Positions 1 to 8,054 of a DNA stretch of 34,351 bases are shown here, piece by piece. The stretch is from an uncultured Atopobium sp. (GTDB lineage Bacteria > Actinomycetota > Coriobacteriia > Coriobacteriales > Atopobiaceae), in the NCBI GenBank assembly GCA_946997485.1, contig CAMPVF010000015.1, positions 1 to 34,351 on the forward strand, written 5' to 3'. The translations under genes were made by a program, and so were the position numbers. Numbering within the stretch: position 1 is the stretch's first letter; the number at the start of each line of letters is the position of its first letter. The notes beneath the pieces were generated by a model that did no database searches, was not told where the DNA came from, and saw nothing but the letters and a program-made list of their open reading frames with translations.

Positions 1-91
<91 letters not shown>

Positions 92-200
92 TATTGCTCC
101 TTTCAAAATGTTTAATTTTTTAGACAAGGGGGTGCGGATATTTTTTAGACAGCCACACCCAGTTCAATATAGCAGTTCAAGTTCAACCGCATACGTTCAA
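92..200 (-). promoter_or_regulatory. Leader of the cadD-like gene with direct repeats and an imperfect hairpin
   Basis: Seen in sequence (plus-strand reading): TTTTTTAGACA at 116-126 and 141-151, and GTTCAA at 162-167, 175-180, 181-186 and 195-200. GGGTGCGG (129-136) can pair with CCACACCC (153-160) with one mismatch. There is no U-run, so it does not look like an intrinsic terminator for DUF554. The repeats may be regulator binding sites for the downstream cadD-like gene; that is inference, and no convincing -35/-10 pair was found. Confidence 0.3.
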
Positions 201-986
201 TTAAAACAATGCGCAAATAAAATTGTACACCGGCAGCACAATTACAGGCAAAAACGCAGCTGGCAGCATGTTTGCAACCTTTATATTCGTGAGCTTCATA
301 AGATTAAGCCCCACCACGAGCAGCAAAAGCGACCCGGTAACCACGATATTCGAAACAATAGACGCACTTAAATACGGGCTTACCACATTGGCAAGCAAGC
401 TTAACATGCCTTCATAAATTAAAATGGGCACACCACAAAACGGCACACCAACACCCATAGACGCCGCGAGCACCACGCACACAATCATGTCGAGCGCACC
501 TTTTACAAACAACATGGCGTGGTCGCCCTGCATCCCGCTGTGCATCGACCCAATAATTGCCATAGCGCCCGTACATGCATAAACTGTGGCATAAATAAAG
601 CCCGTTGAAAAGGAGTAATGCGTGGTTGCAGCAGGCGCCGCTGCAGCAGCCTCAGACGCCTGAGCAGGCGTAGCTGCCGCGGGCGACTTCTTACCACTCA
701 TAAGCTTGCTTAGCGAATGCTCAATGGTGTCGCCGCATTTGGTAAGCGCCGCATCAATATCAAGATAATAACCAATAAGCAAGCCAATGCCCATGCACAC
801 GGTAACCACAGCTAAATTAGCCGACGTATCACTCATGCCTTGCACGCCAAGCAGCACCACAACAAGCCCCTGCCCCATGATAAGAAAGTCGCCAAGTTCC
901 TCAGATATGAATCGCTTAAAGATAAGACCAATCAATCCGCCTAAAAAGGCCAAAATCGCGTCTACTATCGAGCCAAGCAATATCAT
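201..986 (-). CDS. DUF554 family membrane protein (YqgA/YdfK-like)
   Basis: A 261-residue integral membrane protein of unknown function. The N-terminus (MILLGSIVDAILAFLGGLIG) and the following G-I-G-L-L-I-G-Y and C-terminal P-A-A-F-L-P-V-I segments follow the DUF554 pattern, where the usual length is about 225-235. The extra length comes from an Ala/Pro-rich hydrophilic linker around residues 97-122, in the central loop. Six or seven hydrophobic helices are visible. The ATG has AAGGA six bases upstream. It lies 37 nt after the GNAT gene and 109 nt before the cadD-like gene, all in one direction, so the three may be co-transcribed. No substrate is known for the family. Confidence 0.85.
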   Translation of the reverse strand: MILLGSIVDAILAFLGGLIGLIFKRFISEELGDFLIMGQGLVVVLLGVQGMSDTSANLAVVTVCMGIGLLIGYYLDIDAALTKCGDTIEHSLSKLMSGKKSPAAATPAQASEAAAAAPAATTHYSFSTGFIYATVYACTGAMAIIGSMHSGMQGDHAMLFVKGALDMIVCVVLAASMGVGVPFCGVPILIYEGMLSLLANVVSPYLSASIVSNIVVTGSLLLLVVGLNLMKLTNIKVANMLPAAFLPVIVLPVYNFICALF

Positions 987-1023
987 ATTGAGTCCTTATC
1001 AGTCTTACCTATAGGTGCATTAA

Positions 1024-1296
1024 CTAGGCGATAATGTCTTGATACTCGGGGTGTTTGCTAAACCATTTTTCGGCATAGCTACATGAACAATGTGCCTTCA
1101 GACCTGCGTCTTTAATGTGAGCAGCAGCACGCCCCATAAGGCGTCCCGCATAGCCAAGGCCGCGGTCGCACGGACACACATACGTTTTGGTAATGTCAAC
1201 CACACCGTCCTTGGGATCGCTCATGGTAACGCGCGCCTTTACATTGCCGGCATCGCCTAAAATAAGCATTTCGTTTGGTGTAGATTGAAAAACCAT
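1024..1296 (-). CDS. Small GNAT-fold N-acetyltransferase-like protein (N-acetyltransf_CG type)
   Basis: A 90-residue protein. The core has a short beta region, then T-Y-V-C-P-C-D-R-G-L-G-Y-A-G-R-L-M (acetyl-CoA-binding turn, usually P-x-x-R-G-x-G-x-A), a helix, and the C-terminal signature C-S-Y-A-E-K-W-F-S-K-H-P-E-Y. This matches the short GCN5-like family that ends in CSY...HPEY. The reading frame continues 21 codons upstream, but I chose the internal ATG at 1296 because GGGGAG lies 7 nt before it and the family starts there. Substrate unknown. It heads a possible operon with DUF554 37 nt downstream. Confidence 0.8.
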   Translation of the reverse strand: MVFQSTPNEMLILGDAGNVKARVTMSDPKDGVVDITKTYVCPCDRGLGYAGRLMGRAAAHIKDAGLKAHCSCSYAEKWFSKHPEYQDIIA

Positions 1297-1744
1297 TGTA
1301 ATCTCCCCGCTTTGTGTAAAACATGGTACCAATTGCACGCAAGCTGCTGGTAGTAACACTTCAGACGCAGCCGCCGTGCACTATTAGTATGTACCATATT
1401 TCATCCGTCATACATCTAATCATAAAACGACCGTTAAATTCAACAGATGCATATAATAATCAATAAATTGAATACGCTTGTAAGCAGCTATACGCTAAGT
1501 TATGTGATAAACAATGCATTTTCTGTAAGTATCGCTGCGTTTTTATGCAATATTATTGCAATTTTTTGCTAATAATAGCCTGAGTGATGCATATCCTTTG
1601 CGCTGCTAGGACACCGCTACCCGAACAACCAGGGCGCATGCCCAAGCAGGTGCACGCGCGGTACACCATGCATGCAGAATACGCATAAGAGATGCACGAT
1701 TAGTTACGCCGTGCACGTTCAAACGCACCGCGGTACAACGCACA
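1297..1744. other. Gene-free stretch between murI and the GNAT gene
   Basis: About 450 bases with no convincing gene. The middle (1400-1570) is AT-rich. A small perfect hairpin TGCAAT-ATT-ATTGCA at 1546-1560 is followed by six T on the plus strand; it is too weak and has no plus-strand gene before it to be called a terminator. The murI end of the stretch (1600-1744) is GC-rich. No U-tailed terminator for murI was seen, and no tRNA. Confidence 0.4.
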
Positions 1745-2530
1745 TTAGTAAAGCGGTAATTCATAAAACGACTGATAGAACGCGATTTGCGCCGCGCCGG
1801 GCGTTGAACTTAAAAATTCAATTGTTCCTGCGTCTTCGCTCGGGTTGAGCAGCCCGCGCGCAGAAAGCACGCTCAAGCAGTGGCGCGCCGTTCCAATCGC
1901 GCCATCGTAACACGGCACATCGCCCAAAATGTCACAAATATGTTGCTTTACAAATGGATAATGCGTGCATCCCAGCACAACACTATTCACAACACCGCGA
2001 TACTCGTCCAAAAGCGTATGTAAATCCTGCATGAGGTCGTCGGCATTAAGATTGCCCTGCTCAATGCGGTGCGCAAGCCCCTTACATCCAAGCCGATACA
2101 CCTGCGACGTGTTGCGCTGCACGCCCAACTTGTGCTCTAGCTCCTGATATTTTTCGAGCGTAAGAGTTGCCGGCGTAGCAAGCACAAGCACCGGCATTGT
2201 TTTGGGGTGATCGAGCGCCGCCTTAAGCGCCGGTTCAATTCCAATGATGGGAAGCTCAGGAAATTGAACTCGAAGATAATCGGATGCGGCCGACGTTGCC
2301 GTATTGCATGCAATAACCAGCGCTTTTATGCTATGCGCAAGAAGCTCGTTTACAATAGTGCAGGAACGATCGATAATTTGCTGTTTTGTTTTTGAACCGT
2401 AGGGGTTATACGCAGAATCGCCCATATACACAAAGTTTTCGTGTGGCATAAGCTCTACCAGGCGTTTTAACACGCTAATGCCGCCTACACCAGAATCAAA
2501 CACGCCTATAGGTGCACGTGATGTGTCCAT
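1745..2530 (-). CDS. murI: Glutamate racemase
   Basis: Converts L-glutamate to D-glutamate for peptidoglycan, in the cytoplasm and without cofactor. The 261-residue length is typical. The N-terminal G-V-F-D-S-G-V-G-G motif carries Asp12-Ser13; the two catalytic cysteines are Cys75 in V-I-A-C-N-T-A-T-S and Cys188 in L-G-C-T-H-Y-P, with His190 beside it. G-D-S-A-Y-N-P-Y-G (residues 38-46) is also a family hallmark. The ATG has AGAGGG a few bases upstream. It follows pcp after a 296-nt gap and may have its own promoter: a TATACT at about 2570 is present but without a good -35. Confidence 0.97.
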   Translation of the reverse strand: MDTSRAPIGVFDSGVGGISVLKRLVELMPHENFVYMGDSAYNPYGSKTKQQIIDRSCTIVNELLAHSIKALVIACNTATSAASDYLRVQFPELPIIGIEPALKAALDHPKTMPVLVLATPATLTLEKYQELEHKLGVQRNTSQVYRLGCKGLAHRIEQGNLNADDLMQDLHTLLDEYRGVVNSVVLGCTHYPFVKQHICDILGDVPCYDGAIGTARHCLSVLSARGLLNPSEDAGTIEFLSSTPGAAQIAFYQSFYELPLY

Positions 2531-2826
2531 GTAAACCCTCTTTAACCACGTTTTCTTGTTTGCATAAGTATATACCTCTCGCGCGCGGGTGTGTGCGGAT
2601 TATTAATGGAGCAATACGCGAGAAGTTATGGGCAAAAAAACAGCGCGCAAGCTCATAGCTCGCAAGCTCATAGCAAAACGGGCAGCTTTGCGCTGGCGTG
2701 CGCTCACAGCACATGTCCAGCAAAAAGCTACCCGCTTCTACAAACCTATCGTTTTACATAAACGCTGGTGCTCAGCACAAACGCAATGCATGCGCTCACA
2801 ACATCGTTTTTACCACAAAATTACGG
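2531..2826. other. Spacer between pcp and murI
   Basis: No gene is supported. The sequence CGCAAGCTCATAGC occurs twice in tandem around 2646-2675. A GC-rich CGCGCGCG stretch at about 2580 precedes the murI leader. No U-tailed terminator for pcp could be found here, so read-through from pcp into murI cannot be excluded. Confidence 0.3.
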
Positions 2827-3438
2827 CTACGCGTTATCGGCAATAGCAACAATTGCAGCTTCAAGCGCACGTACAATGTCGTCAAGACTCATCCACGGCG
2901 TTGTAGCTGGCTTATCAAGTACCTGGCTTGCAATAAATGGAACGTGAATAAATCCGCTCTTGAGACCCTTGCCCTCGTGCTCACCATAATAGCGAATGGA
3001 GTAAAGCACGTCGTTGCACACGTATGCGCCGGCTGTAAACGACATCGACGCAGGTAAGCCTGCTTTTTTGATGGCGTCTACCATAGCACGTGTTGGCAGG
3101 TTGGAGATGTATGCATCGGCACCGTCAGCAGCGGCGGGGTCGTAATCGGGCACATTGCCCTCGTTGTCGGGAATACGACCTACGCGCACGTTAACGCCCA
3201 CGTATTCAACGGTAATGTTTGCACGGCCGCCCGCCTGACCAATGGACAGCACGGCGTCGGGGTGCACCTCTTTGATTTTTTCGACAATCTTAGCTGGACC
3301 CTTACCAAAAACGGTAGGAATTTGCAGTTTAACGACTTCGATATCGGGACGCGTAATATTGATTTTGTTAACGGCTTCCCATGCAGGATTAATAGGCTCT
3401 CCGCCAAAGGGATCGAAACCAGTTACAAGAATTTTCAT
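2827..3438 (-). CDS. pcp: Pyroglutamyl-peptidase I
   Basis: Cysteine peptidase of family C15 that removes an N-terminal 5-oxoproline from peptides, cytoplasmic. Length 203 is normal. It starts M-K-I-L-V-T-G-F-D-P-F-G-G, the family signature. The catalytic triad is visible: Glu78 in N-I-T-V-E, Cys141 in G-A-Y-V-C-N and His165 in G-F-I-H-V-P. GAGGTG lies just before the ATG. It is 8 nt downstream of the DUF979 stop codon, so it is clearly in the same transcript as DUF969 and DUF979. That linkage recurs in other bacteria as far as I recall, and supports a role in pyroglutamate handling. Confidence 0.97.
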   Translation of the reverse strand: MKILVTGFDPFGGEPINPAWEAVNKINITRPDIEVVKLQIPTVFGKGPAKIVEKIKEVHPDAVLSIGQAGGRANITVEYVGVNVRVGRIPDNEGNVPDYDPAAADGADAYISNLPTRAMVDAIKKAGLPASMSFTAGAYVCNDVLYSIRYYGEHEGKGLKSGFIHVPFIASQVLDKPATTPWMSLDDIVRALEAAIVAIADNA

Positions 3439-3446
3439 GCTACACC

Positions 3447-4391
3447 TCAGCTAAATACAATCATGATAGCAATTTGAACCACAAGCATAATAATTGCTGG
3501 TACAAATTGGTTTTTAAGAACACCGTTTTTGTCTTTCATCTCAAGAATTGCAACAGGAACGATGTTGAAGTTTGCCGCCATGGGCGTCATAAGCGTACCG
3601 CAGAAACCGCAGGTAAGTGCAAGCGAACCGATGAGTGTTGGGTTTGCGCCGTGTGCCAAAACAAACGGAGCACCAATACCAACGGTCATAACCGTAATTG
3701 CAGCGTAAGCGTTACCCATAACCATGGTAAACAGCGCCATACCAATTGCATATACGATAATGCCGATAACCACATTGCCTTCGGGAATGGCAGCGCCAAC
3801 CAGCGACGATACACTTTCACCTACACCGGCCTTGGTAAATACGGCACCGAGCGATGCCAAAAACATAGGAAGCATGCTCAAAGGCCCAACCAAGTCTAAG
3901 AAACGCTTGGAGTCCTTCAGATATACACCCATCGTGTTTTCTTTGTTCATAAGCGACAAGAAAATCATAGCAAGGCATACACCAACACCTACGCCTACCA
4001 GCGCACCGAGCTTAGTAAACAGCGCGCACGCAACCGCGGCGATACCAATCGTAAGTGCCGGGATAAAAATCTTATATCCAAGACGATCGGAAATTTTTTG
4101 GGAGTATTCCTTCTTGGGCATATCGTTTGTTTTGTAGCCAACCTGGCCAATAACCGCAGGGATAGTCATGATAACGACGAGTGCACCAACTACCTGCACC
4201 GGAATCCATTTTCCTAATCCAACAACAATACCCAGAACAATCCAGAAAAAGGCTGTACCATATTTTTTGTCGTTTTCTTTATCGAGGTAGTTTTTAACAC
4301 CCGTGTAGATAAGTACCAAACCGGTAATCATGTACACAACTTCGAGCAGTTTAGCTGCAAGCGTTACGTCGGGGCTCATAAAGAAATTCAT
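3447..4391 (-). CDS. DUF979 family membrane protein, probable permease subunit
   Basis: A 314-residue polytopic membrane protein with about nine hydrophobic segments. The N-terminal part (L-E-V-V-Y-M-I-T-G-L-V-L-I-Y-T-G) and the C-terminal T-L-I-G-S-L-A-L-T-C-G-F-C-G-T-L-M-T-P-M-A-A-N region match DUF979 as I know it. Its start codon overlaps the DUF969 stop (ATGA, 4 nt), so translation of the two is coupled and they probably act as one complex. Known: DUF969/DUF979 pairs commonly sit beside pcp. Inference: together they move 5-oxoproline or a related small acid across the membrane. The stop codon is TGA. Confidence 0.87.
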   Translation of the reverse strand: MNFFMSPDVTLAAKLLEVVYMITGLVLIYTGVKNYLDKENDKKYGTAFFWIVLGIVVGLGKWIPVQVVGALVVIMTIPAVIGQVGYKTNDMPKKEYSQKISDRLGYKIFIPALTIGIAAVACALFTKLGALVGVGVGVCLAMIFLSLMNKENTMGVYLKDSKRFLDLVGPLSMLPMFLASLGAVFTKAGVGESVSSLVGAAIPEGNVVIGIIVYAIGMALFTMVMGNAYAAITVMTVGIGAPFVLAHGANPTLIGSLALTCGFCGTLMTPMAANFNIVPVAILEMKDKNGVLKNQFVPAIIMLVVQIAIMIVFS

Positions 4392-5062
4392 TTGGCGCCT
4401 CCTTTCTCTTTCTTGGTTAATTGCGCGTCCTTAATACCGTAGTAGATGATTGCAACAAGAGTGGCGATAATGGCAACGGGGATTTCAACCATGGCAAGGT
4501 CGACCAGGCTTACGTCGTAGCCCAAGCTCTTAAGCGTACCCTGAACAAGCAGACCACCAGGACCGCCAACAAACAGCACTTGTCCAAAGAACCAGGTAAT
4601 GTTTTCGATACCTGCAGACATGCCTTTTACCTGCTCAAGATGGTCTTCGTTTACCTTACCGTCTTTGTCCTCAAGCGTAGCTTCGGCCATAGGCATCAAT
4701 ACCGGGCGAATAAAACCAGCTACGCCGCCAAACGACGTGTTAAATGCAGCAAAGATAACTCTCATAAAGCCGTATGCAGCAATAAGCTTGCCTGCAGATG
4801 CGTGCTTAATTTTTGAGATAAGCTTTGCGGCCGACTCGCGCAAACCGTTGCGCTCCAATGTGCCCGTTACCAGCATAACGATAACGAATATCATCATTGA
4901 ACGATTTGCCACGAAGCTACTTCCGAGTGTTTCAAGAAAACCTTCAACACCCAATCCACCAATTAATGCCGTAACAATCATGGCAATAAAAATGGTGGCA
5001 ATGGAATTAAACTTCAGGGCAAAACCAATGATGATTATGGCAATGCCTATTAATTTAATCAC
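4388..5062 (-). CDS. DUF969 family membrane protein, probable permease subunit
   Basis: 224 residues if begun at the GTG at 5062, which has AGGAGG four bases upstream and gives the family start (V/M)-I-K-L-I-G-I-A-I-I-I-I-G-F-A-L-K. The frame is open for 17 more codons, but those have no ribosome binding site. About six hydrophobic helices. The N-A-R-S-M-M-like segment (residues about 65-70) and the loop T-S-F-G-G-V-A-G-F-I-R-P are typical of DUF969. It sits 61 nt after the gamma-glutamylcyclotransferase gene and overlaps DUF979 by 4 nt. Function unproven; see DUF979. Confidence 0.87.
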   Translation of the reverse strand: MIKLIGIAIIIIGFALKFNSIATIFIAMIVTALIGGLGVEGFLETLGSSFVANRSMMIFVIVMLVTGTLERNGLRESAAKLISKIKHASAGKLIAAYGFMRVIFAAFNTSFGGVAGFIRPVLMPMAEATLEDKDGKVNEDHLEQVKGMSAGIENITWFFGQVLFVGGPGGLLVQGTLKSLGYDVSLVDLAMVEIPVAIIATLVAIIYYGIKDAQLTKKEKGGAK

Positions 5063-5123
5063 GCGTCCTCCTTTATATCGCGCCTGTGGATAGGTAATAC
5101 AACGCAGCGGCACATGCGGTGTA

Positions 5124-5573
5124 TTAGTGCTTATTCAAAGTAGGACAGCCCACTTCGCTAAGTGCTTTGTCTACAATACTTTGATCGAAATTCATGTCCG
5201 AGAAGCCCTGACGCACGCGCTGGGTGTACTTCTCGGTGGGACGCGCCTTCACGTTTTCATACTGTGGGCACATGAGGTAAATCATCGCTTGTACGTCCCC
5301 GTGATTTGTTGAAACCGTAACCGTTTCTTTTTTGTAGTAGTCGGGATATTCCTCGTACACGTCGAGCGCGTCCTCGTCTTTATCTTCAATACTCCAAAGT
5401 GCTACAGGAAGTGGCTGCTCAGTGGGCGTACGAACAAGATTGAGATACCCTTTGCCACGAAAATACAACGCAGCATTAGGAATAGTACCCGTCGAAATAA
5501 ATTTTGCTGATGGACACAAATTGCTCATCCATGTTTTGTTGAGATTTGACCCATATGCAACATACGTCTTCAT
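5124..5573 (-). CDS. Gamma-glutamylcyclotransferase-like protein (AIG2/GGCT fold)
   Basis: A 149-residue GGCT-fold enzyme, expected to release 5-oxoproline from gamma-glutamyl amino acids or amines. The substrate-binding Y-G-S-N-L motif is at residues 7-11. The catalytic acid is probably Glu74 in D-V-Y-E-E-Y-P-D-Y-Y, aligning with L-D-x-Y-E of the family. I start at the ATG at 5573, which has AGAGG 7 nt upstream; the frame is open 7 codons further but without a site. First gene after the promoter at 5733-5762, and followed by DUF969, DUF979 and pcp. Its product being the same compound that Pcp releases is the main reason to read the unit as a 5-oxoproline module. Confidence 0.88.
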   Translation of the reverse strand: MKTYVAYGSNLNKTWMSNLCPSAKFISTGTIPNAALYFRGKGYLNLVRTPTEQPLPVALWSIEDKDEDALDVYEEYPDYYKKETVTVSTNHGDVQAMIYLMCPQYENVKARPTEKYTQRVRQGFSDMNFDQSIVDKALSEVGCPTLNKH

Positions 5574-5732
5574 GCAACTACCTCTTTTACACACCTGCTT
5601 ATGTAACCCTTATCGAAGTGTACGCTGGACGCGCGGCGCGCAGGTGCTGAACGGCGCTCGCATCCAACTCTGTATTGTTACAACTATAGCGGCTAAATGT
5701 TTCCTATGTGTAAACAACTGAAAACTTTTTTA

Positions 5733-5762
5733 ATTATACAAATTTAGTATAAAAAAGGGCAA
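5733..5762 (-). promoter_or_regulatory. Probable sigma-70-type promoter of the GGCT-DUF969-DUF979-pcp operon
   Basis: On the minus strand TTGCCC (5757-5762) is followed after 18 nt by a perfect TATAAT (5733-5738). The surroundings are strongly AT-rich. The predicted start near 5726 gives a leader of about 150 nt before the ATG at 5573. Confidence 0.6.
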
Positions 5763-5895
5763 ATTACTCGTTGATTATATAATAGCGCGCCTATTTAATG
5801 CATTACTTTCAATACCATGTATCGCACGGAGCATACCACCGCACTCACCTGCGATATGCTAGTATAAAATCACTATTTCGAAAAAGAAGGGCACT

Positions 5896-6336
5896 ATGAC
5901 ATCGCACTACAAAGCCAAACAGCTCATCGTTATGCGCAAAGACCTGCATATGCGCAAGGGTAAAATTGCAGCTCAAGCAGGGCATGCATGCGTGGAGGCG
6001 GTGCTTTTAGCGCTTGCGCGCCAAGGTAAGCTTGCTGATATTCAGCTTACACATAACGATACATGGGTTACGCTCGCAGATGAGCCAACAAAAAAACCAA
6101 CCGCGCTTAACGATTGGTTTTCTGCTGGTGTTGCAAAAATTTGCGTGTATGTTAATTCGGAAGACGAGCTGCTCGAACTTGCGCACAAGGCGGATGCAGC
6201 GCATATCGTGTATGCGCTTATTCAGGATGCTGGCATTACCGAATTTCATGGCGAGCCAACATACACCTGCCTTGCGTTTGAGCCGTGCTATCCCGAGGTT
6301 ATCGACCCGCTTACCGGCAATTTGCCACTCTTTTAA
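5896..6336 (+). CDS. Peptidyl-tRNA hydrolase, PTH2 family
   Basis: A 146-residue protein that should cleave peptidyl-tRNA released by stalled ribosomes. The N-terminal motif (R-K-D-L-x-M, then G-K-I-A-A-Q-A-G-H-A at residues 22-31) is the PTH2 signature, and I-T-E-F-x-G-E-P-T-Y-T-C-L-A-F-x-P with a closing P-L-T-G-N-L-P-L-F is the tail seen in bacterial and phage members. It is unrelated in fold to the usual bacterial Pth1. GAAGG precedes the ATG. TATAAA at 5863-5868 could be its -10 element, without a clear -35. It is divergent from the GGCT operon and convergent with asnS. Confidence 0.9.
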   Translation: MTSHYKAKQLIVMRKDLHMRKGKIAAQAGHACVEAVLLALARQGKLADIQLTHNDTWVTLADEPTKKPTALNDWFSAGVAKICVYVNSEDELLELAHKADAAHIVYALIQDAGITEFHGEPTYTCLAFEPCYPEVIDPLTGNLPLF

Positions 6337-6426
6337 GCCACGTAGCTGCGAGTAGCTGCAGATAGCTACAGGGAACCCGCAGCTAGACGCAGACCTTGGC
6401 GCTGCACGGCTGAGCCGCGGTGGCGC

Positions 6427-7827
6427 CTAAAATTCGGCATTACCAACGGTGCGCGGGTGCGGCAATACGTCGCGAATGTTATCTACGCCCGTAAGGTACA
6501 TCACCAAACGCTCAAAGCCAAGGCCAAAACCGGCATGGTGACAGGTACCATATTTACGCAGGTCGCAGTAGTATTTGTACTGCTCAGGCTCCATGCCCAA
6601 ATCGTGAATACGCGCAGTGAGCTTATCGAGACGCTCCTCACGCTGCGAGCCGCCAATAATTTCGCCAATGCCCGGCACCAAACAATCGGCAGCAGCAACG
6701 GTTTTGCCGTCTTCATTCATGCGCATGTAAAACGCCTTAATTGCAGCAGGATAATCGCACACAAAGGTTGGCTTTTTAAAGTGCACTTCGGTAAGGTAGC
6801 GCTCGTGCTCTGTTTGCAAATCAACACCCCACTCAACAGGATACTTAAACGTCGTGCCCTGCTTTTGTGCAGCTTTCAAAATGTCAATTGCATCGGTGTA
6901 GCTTACGCGCGCAAAATCGGACGAAACAACATGCTGCAAACGCTCTTCGAGCCCCTTATCAACAAACGAATTAAACATGGCCATTTCGTCGGGGCAGGTT
7001 TTCATAACGTAAGAAATTACATACTTGAGCATGGCTTCTGCCACATCCATATAGCCCTCAAGGTCGCAAAACGCCATCTCGGGCTCAACCATCCAAAACT
7101 CTGCAGCATGCCGACGGGTGTTTGAGTTTTCTGCACGGAACGTGGGGCCAAAGGTATACACATCACCAAAGCTCATCGCAAAGTTTTCGGCTTCAAGCTG
7201 GCCAGACACGGTAAGGCTTGTAGGCGCCGAAAAGAAATCTTGCGAATAATCAACCGCACCGTCTTTTGTGGGAACATGTGCCAAGTCGAAGGTAGTTACC
7301 TTAAACATTTCGCCCGCGCCCTCAGCGTCAGACGAGGTAATAATTGGTGTGTGCACGTATACAAAGCCGCGCTGTTGGAAAAACGAGTGAATGGCAAATG
7401 CTGCCACCGAACGCACGCGGAATATTGCACGGAAAAGATTAGTACGACTGCGCAGATGCTGCTGCGTGCGCAAAAACTCACGCGACGCGCGCTTTTTTTG
7501 CATGGGATAATCGGGCTCTGAGATGCCTTCTACGGTAATAGTACGTGCATGAAGCTCAAACGGCTGAGCGCGATCGGGCGTAAGCTCAACTTCACCGGTA
7601 ATTATAAGCGCTGCACCAACGTTTTGAGCAGCAATTTCTTCATAATTTTGCAGGCCTTCGCGCTCCATAACAACCTGCAAATCTTTAAAGCAACTACCGT
7701 CGTTGAGTGTTACAAAGCCAAAATTTTTCATATCGCGAATTGAGCGAACCCAACCCGCCACCGTAATGGTTTTGCTGTCGTATGAGCTCATTGAATGATA
7801 TATTTCGGCAATTTTAACTCTTTGCAT
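6427..7827 (-). CDS. asnS: Asparaginyl-tRNA synthetase
   Basis: Class IIb synthetase of 466 residues that charges tRNA-Asn. The N-terminal OB fold is visible (I-T-V-A-G-W-V-R-S-I-R). Motif 2 is F-R-A-E-N-S-N-T-R-R-H-A-A-E-F, and motif 3 G-F-G-L-G-F-E-R-L. The C-terminus P-H-P-R-T-V-G-N-A-E-F and the loop I-I-G-G-S-Q-R-E-E-R are AsnRS rather than AspRS features. The ATG at 7827 follows GAGGAG; a 13-codon upstream extension is not used because the mapped promoter (7862-7890) starts transcription within it. Confidence 0.97.
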   Translation of the reverse strand: MQRVKIAEIYHSMSSYDSKTITVAGWVRSIRDMKNFGFVTLNDGSCFKDLQVVMEREGLQNYEEIAAQNVGAALIITGEVELTPDRAQPFELHARTITVEGISEPDYPMQKKRASREFLRTQQHLRSRTNLFRAIFRVRSVAAFAIHSFFQQRGFVYVHTPIITSSDAEGAGEMFKVTTFDLAHVPTKDGAVDYSQDFFSAPTSLTVSGQLEAENFAMSFGDVYTFGPTFRAENSNTRRHAAEFWMVEPEMAFCDLEGYMDVAEAMLKYVISYVMKTCPDEMAMFNSFVDKGLEERLQHVVSSDFARVSYTDAIDILKAAQKQGTTFKYPVEWGVDLQTEHERYLTEVHFKKPTFVCDYPAAIKAFYMRMNEDGKTVAAADCLVPGIGEIIGGSQREERLDKLTARIHDLGMEPEQYKYYCDLRKYGTCHHAGFGLGFERLVMYLTGVDNIRDVLPHPRTVGNAEF

Positions 7828-7861
7828 ATGATGCTCCTCAGTAGTTACAATAGTGCGTTTA

Positions 7862-7890
7862 ATCATACATAATCGCGCGCACTATAGCAA
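7862..7890 (-). promoter_or_regulatory. Probable asnS promoter
   Basis: TTGCTA (7885-7890) and TATGAT (7862-7867) with a 17-nt spacer on the minus strand. The predicted start at about 7855 leaves a short leader of roughly 28 nt that contains GAGGAG and then the ATG at 7827. The leader is too short for a T-box. Confidence 0.6.
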
Positions 7891-7892
7891 CA

Positions 7893-7927
7893 AGCCAGCA
7901 CTACAAACACATGTAATGCTGGCTTTT
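7893..7927. terminator. Hairpin between the amidohydrolase gene and asnS
   Basis: AGCCAGCACTACA (7893-7905) pairs with TGTAATGCTGGCT (7912-7924) with one mismatch and a 6-nt loop. The better T-tail (TTTTATT) is on the plus strand, where no gene leads into it. On the minus strand the tail is TTGTTGCTAT, part of the asnS -35, so termination of the amidohydrolase transcript here would be weak. A second 9-bp hairpin (8017-8025 with 8036-8044), without a T-tail, lies directly after the amidohydrolase stop. Confidence 0.5.
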
Positions 7928-8054
7928 ATTCATGCATATCATACGCGCATTATGCGCATTTTGCGTATACCGCACGCATCATGCGTACCGCACGCATTGC
8001 ATCCCGCGCATTGCGCAGCTTGCCGCCATGCATGACGGCAAGCTCATGCATATC

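Noticed and set aside
6337..6426. Bidirectional terminator between pth2 and asnS
   Set aside because: GGCGC/GCGCC arms exist near the asnS stop, but the stem has mismatches and there is no U-run on either strand.
7828..7924. T-box leader for asnS
   Set aside because: The predicted leader is under 30 nt and has no T-box sequence; the hairpin lies upstream of the promoter.
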